Shown: in pieces, positions 32,424 to 33,169 of the stretch
How the letters are laid out: the number at the start of each line of letters is the position of its first letter
How positions within the stretch are numbered: the stretch's first letter is position 1
Source: Akkermansia muciniphila
GTDB lineage: Bacteria > Verrucomicrobiota > Verrucomicrobiia > Verrucomicrobiales > Akkermansiaceae
DNA: 33,169 nt
Assembly: GCA_945901795.1 (NCBI GenBank)
Contig: CAMDLP010000032.1
Coordinates: 1-33,169 of the forward strand
Direction: 5' to 3'
The notes under the pieces: generated by a model
What the model was told of the DNA's origin: nothing
Databases searched by the model: none
The model's input: the letters and a program-made list of their open reading frames with translations, nothing else
Program-made: the position numbers and the translations under genes

Positions 32424-32815
32424 TAGGGCCGCCCGGCCCGAAGGCCGGACGACGCCCCCCCACTGAGCCGGACGAGCGCAATGAACGCATCCAGTTCCTC
32501 AAGCTACGGGTTCGCCCCCCAGGCTGTCCACCACTTTCCGTGAGACACACTCATCTGGCTTCTGTACCCCAGGTGCGTTTCCAGTGACGGGTCCGTAGTC
32601 CCGATATCCTCCCATTCCCAGCTTCCTTGGAAACCCTACTTGTCGCTCTGCCCTGCCCTCAGCCCCCGGGCGGACCTCCACGCCAGACCATTGCGGCGTT
32701 TCGGTGTTGCCCTCGCTATTCCTAACACGAAGGCTCCTCCATCCATAAGCATTTCGAGGCTCAATCACACGGCTTTACGAGCGCCATCCCCGTCTCTCAG
32801 GGCTTAGGCTGGCGC
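32424..32815 (-). mobile_element. Group II intron-like RNA remnant, no ORF, ending at the lipid operon
   Basis: On the minus strand a 33-nt hairpin at 32465-32497 has the layout of group II intron domain V: an 8-bp outer helix (GAACTGGA with TCCGGCTC), a CG bulge and an inner helix closed by a short loop. It is followed by a long domain VI-like hairpin (32424-32462, stem GTCCGGCC/GGCCGGGC with a TTCG loop) ending in CCCTAT, a typical intron 3' end. The catalytic triad position reads AAC instead of AGC, and the base beside the bulge is not the usual A, so splicing activity is doubtful. 32498-32815 may be the rest of a shortened intron; an 89-codon open frame there has no recognisable product. 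Confidence 0.5.
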
Positions 32816-32818
32816 CAA

Positions 32819-32990
32819 GGAATTTATTTTTGCTGGAGGCCCCTGAAAGAGCCAATGCGTCGGCCCGGCCTGCCTGTCGTCTTGTCCGCCGTAGCTTTAG
32901 CGAAGGAGGAAGCCTTCTTGGCCTTCGTAGCTTCAGCGAAGTAGGCGGCGTAGACTGGAGGGCGGGAAAAAGGGGGGTGTGTCACTGCGG
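32819..32990 (+). repeat. Dispersed repeat, right copy
   Basis: Inverted counterpart of 112-307, with exact blocks of 58 bp (32835-32892) and 39 bp (32893-32931). The outer ends (TGAAAGAGCC and GGAGGGCGGGAAAAAGGGGG) are also kept in the short copy at 29959-30021. It lies between two group II intron 3' ends. No coding capacity is evident. Confidence 0.85.
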
Positions 32991-33031
32991 GGACTGGTAC
33001 CATAGATGAATGGCCAATTACCGGGATTGCG

Positions 33032-33169
33032 GTAGGGACCGCCGTTGCCGACGGCCCCCCGCGCAGATCCGTACGTGAAGAATTACCTCATACGGCTCCT
33101 GCCTTGAGTCGGGCGCGGAATCTTTGTTCTGGATATGGATGGATGATATGGGGCCGGGGAAGATGCTTG
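33032..33169 (-). mobile_element. 3' end of a group II intron (domains V and VI), cut by the window edge
   Basis: Minus strand 33098-33066 is a 33-nt domain V. It begins GAGCCGTATG and ends CACGTACGGATC, matching the classic group II domain V at both strands of the outer helix, with the AGC triad and the CG bulge intact and a five-base loop in place of GNRA. A domain VI-like hairpin (CCGT and ACGG stem inside G-rich and C-rich arms) follows and ends CCCTAC at about 33032, a plausible 3' splice site. Upstream, 33169-33099 is open in two frames on the minus strand, one ending QGRSRMR and the other RARLKAGAV. Either could be the C-terminus of an intron-encoded reverse transcriptase, but I cannot decide which. 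The body of the intron lies outside the window. Confidence 0.7.

Noticed and set aside
1163..32730. Apparent excess of the pentamer GTTAG/CTAAC (about 23 by eye, against about 9 other NTTAG)
   Set aside because: Hand count only; codon use and avoidance of stop-containing words in GC-rich genes could explain it. A genome-wide Markov-corrected count would be needed.
32499..32768. 89-codon minus-strand open frame
   Set aside because: It lies in the intron-like segment directly upstream of the domain V hairpin and its translation resembles no protein I know; probably structural RNA read as protein.

Overview
The window is a high-GC bacterial segment in which every gene I can support lies on the minus strand, so transcription runs from the right edge to the left. 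I infer a member of the Planctomycetota-Verrucomicrobiota-Chlamydiota group, most likely Verrucomicrobiota. The grounds are the DUF6288-type and DUF4159-type proteins, giant exported TPR proteins next to ExbB/ExbD genes, few Shine-Dalgarno sites, and many short palindromic and direct repeats of a kind common between genes in that group. No rRNA, tRNA or other taxonomic marker is present, so this placement is an inference.

In transcription order: (1) 33169-32408 is non-coding and mobile-element derived. It holds the 3' end of one group II intron (domain V at 33066-33098), a dispersed repeat, and a second intron-like 3' end (domain V-like hairpin at 32465-32497) that stops just upstream of the first gene. 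(2) 32407-30010 is a three-gene phospholipid operon joined by ATGA overlaps: a CDP-alcohol phosphatidyltransferase-like protein, a CdsA-type CDP-diacylglycerol synthase and a PlsC-type acyltransferase. (3) 30009-29579 is a leader carrying an internally deleted copy of the dispersed repeat and a 56-codon remnant that looks like the N-terminus of a MoxR AAA+ ATPase. (4) 29578-9587 holds four consecutive exported TPR proteins of about 604, 798, 2734 and 2489 residues, the last three coupled by ATGA overlaps. (5) 9570-342 holds a small protein with a possible PH-like fold, an ExbB/TolQ/MotA-type proton-channel subunit, two ExbD/TolR-type subunits, a TonB-like stub with a membrane helix and an EPK-rich tail, a five-helix membrane protein ending in DUF4159, a three-helix membrane protein of unknown function, and a secreted PDZ/toroid/HEAT-repeat protein of the DUF6288 type. 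(6) 341-1 carries an inverted copy of the dispersed repeat found at the right edge.

The central idea is that 29578-342 encodes one envelope-spanning machine. An ExbB-ExbD-ExbD motor in the inner membrane, plus a TonB-like stub, could transmit proton-motive force to very large periplasmic or surface TPR/beta-sandwich proteins. The two giants and the 798-residue protein carry copies of an Ig-like module with a D-x-D start and an ETGxxTGxF-type end, which I associate with S-layer and other exported proteins. The composition recalls the Myxococcus Agl/Glt gliding machinery (TolQ/TolR-type motor plus TPR proteins). From memory, unverified, it also recalls Exb/TPR-containing loci reported for mucin uptake in Akkermansia. 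The substrate or process here cannot be read from the sequence.

A second theme is repeat invasion. In three consecutive exported TPR genes, intergenic-type repeats sit inside the reading frame between the start codon and the hydrophobic core of the signal peptide. In one gene they form a nested palindrome more than 200 bp long.
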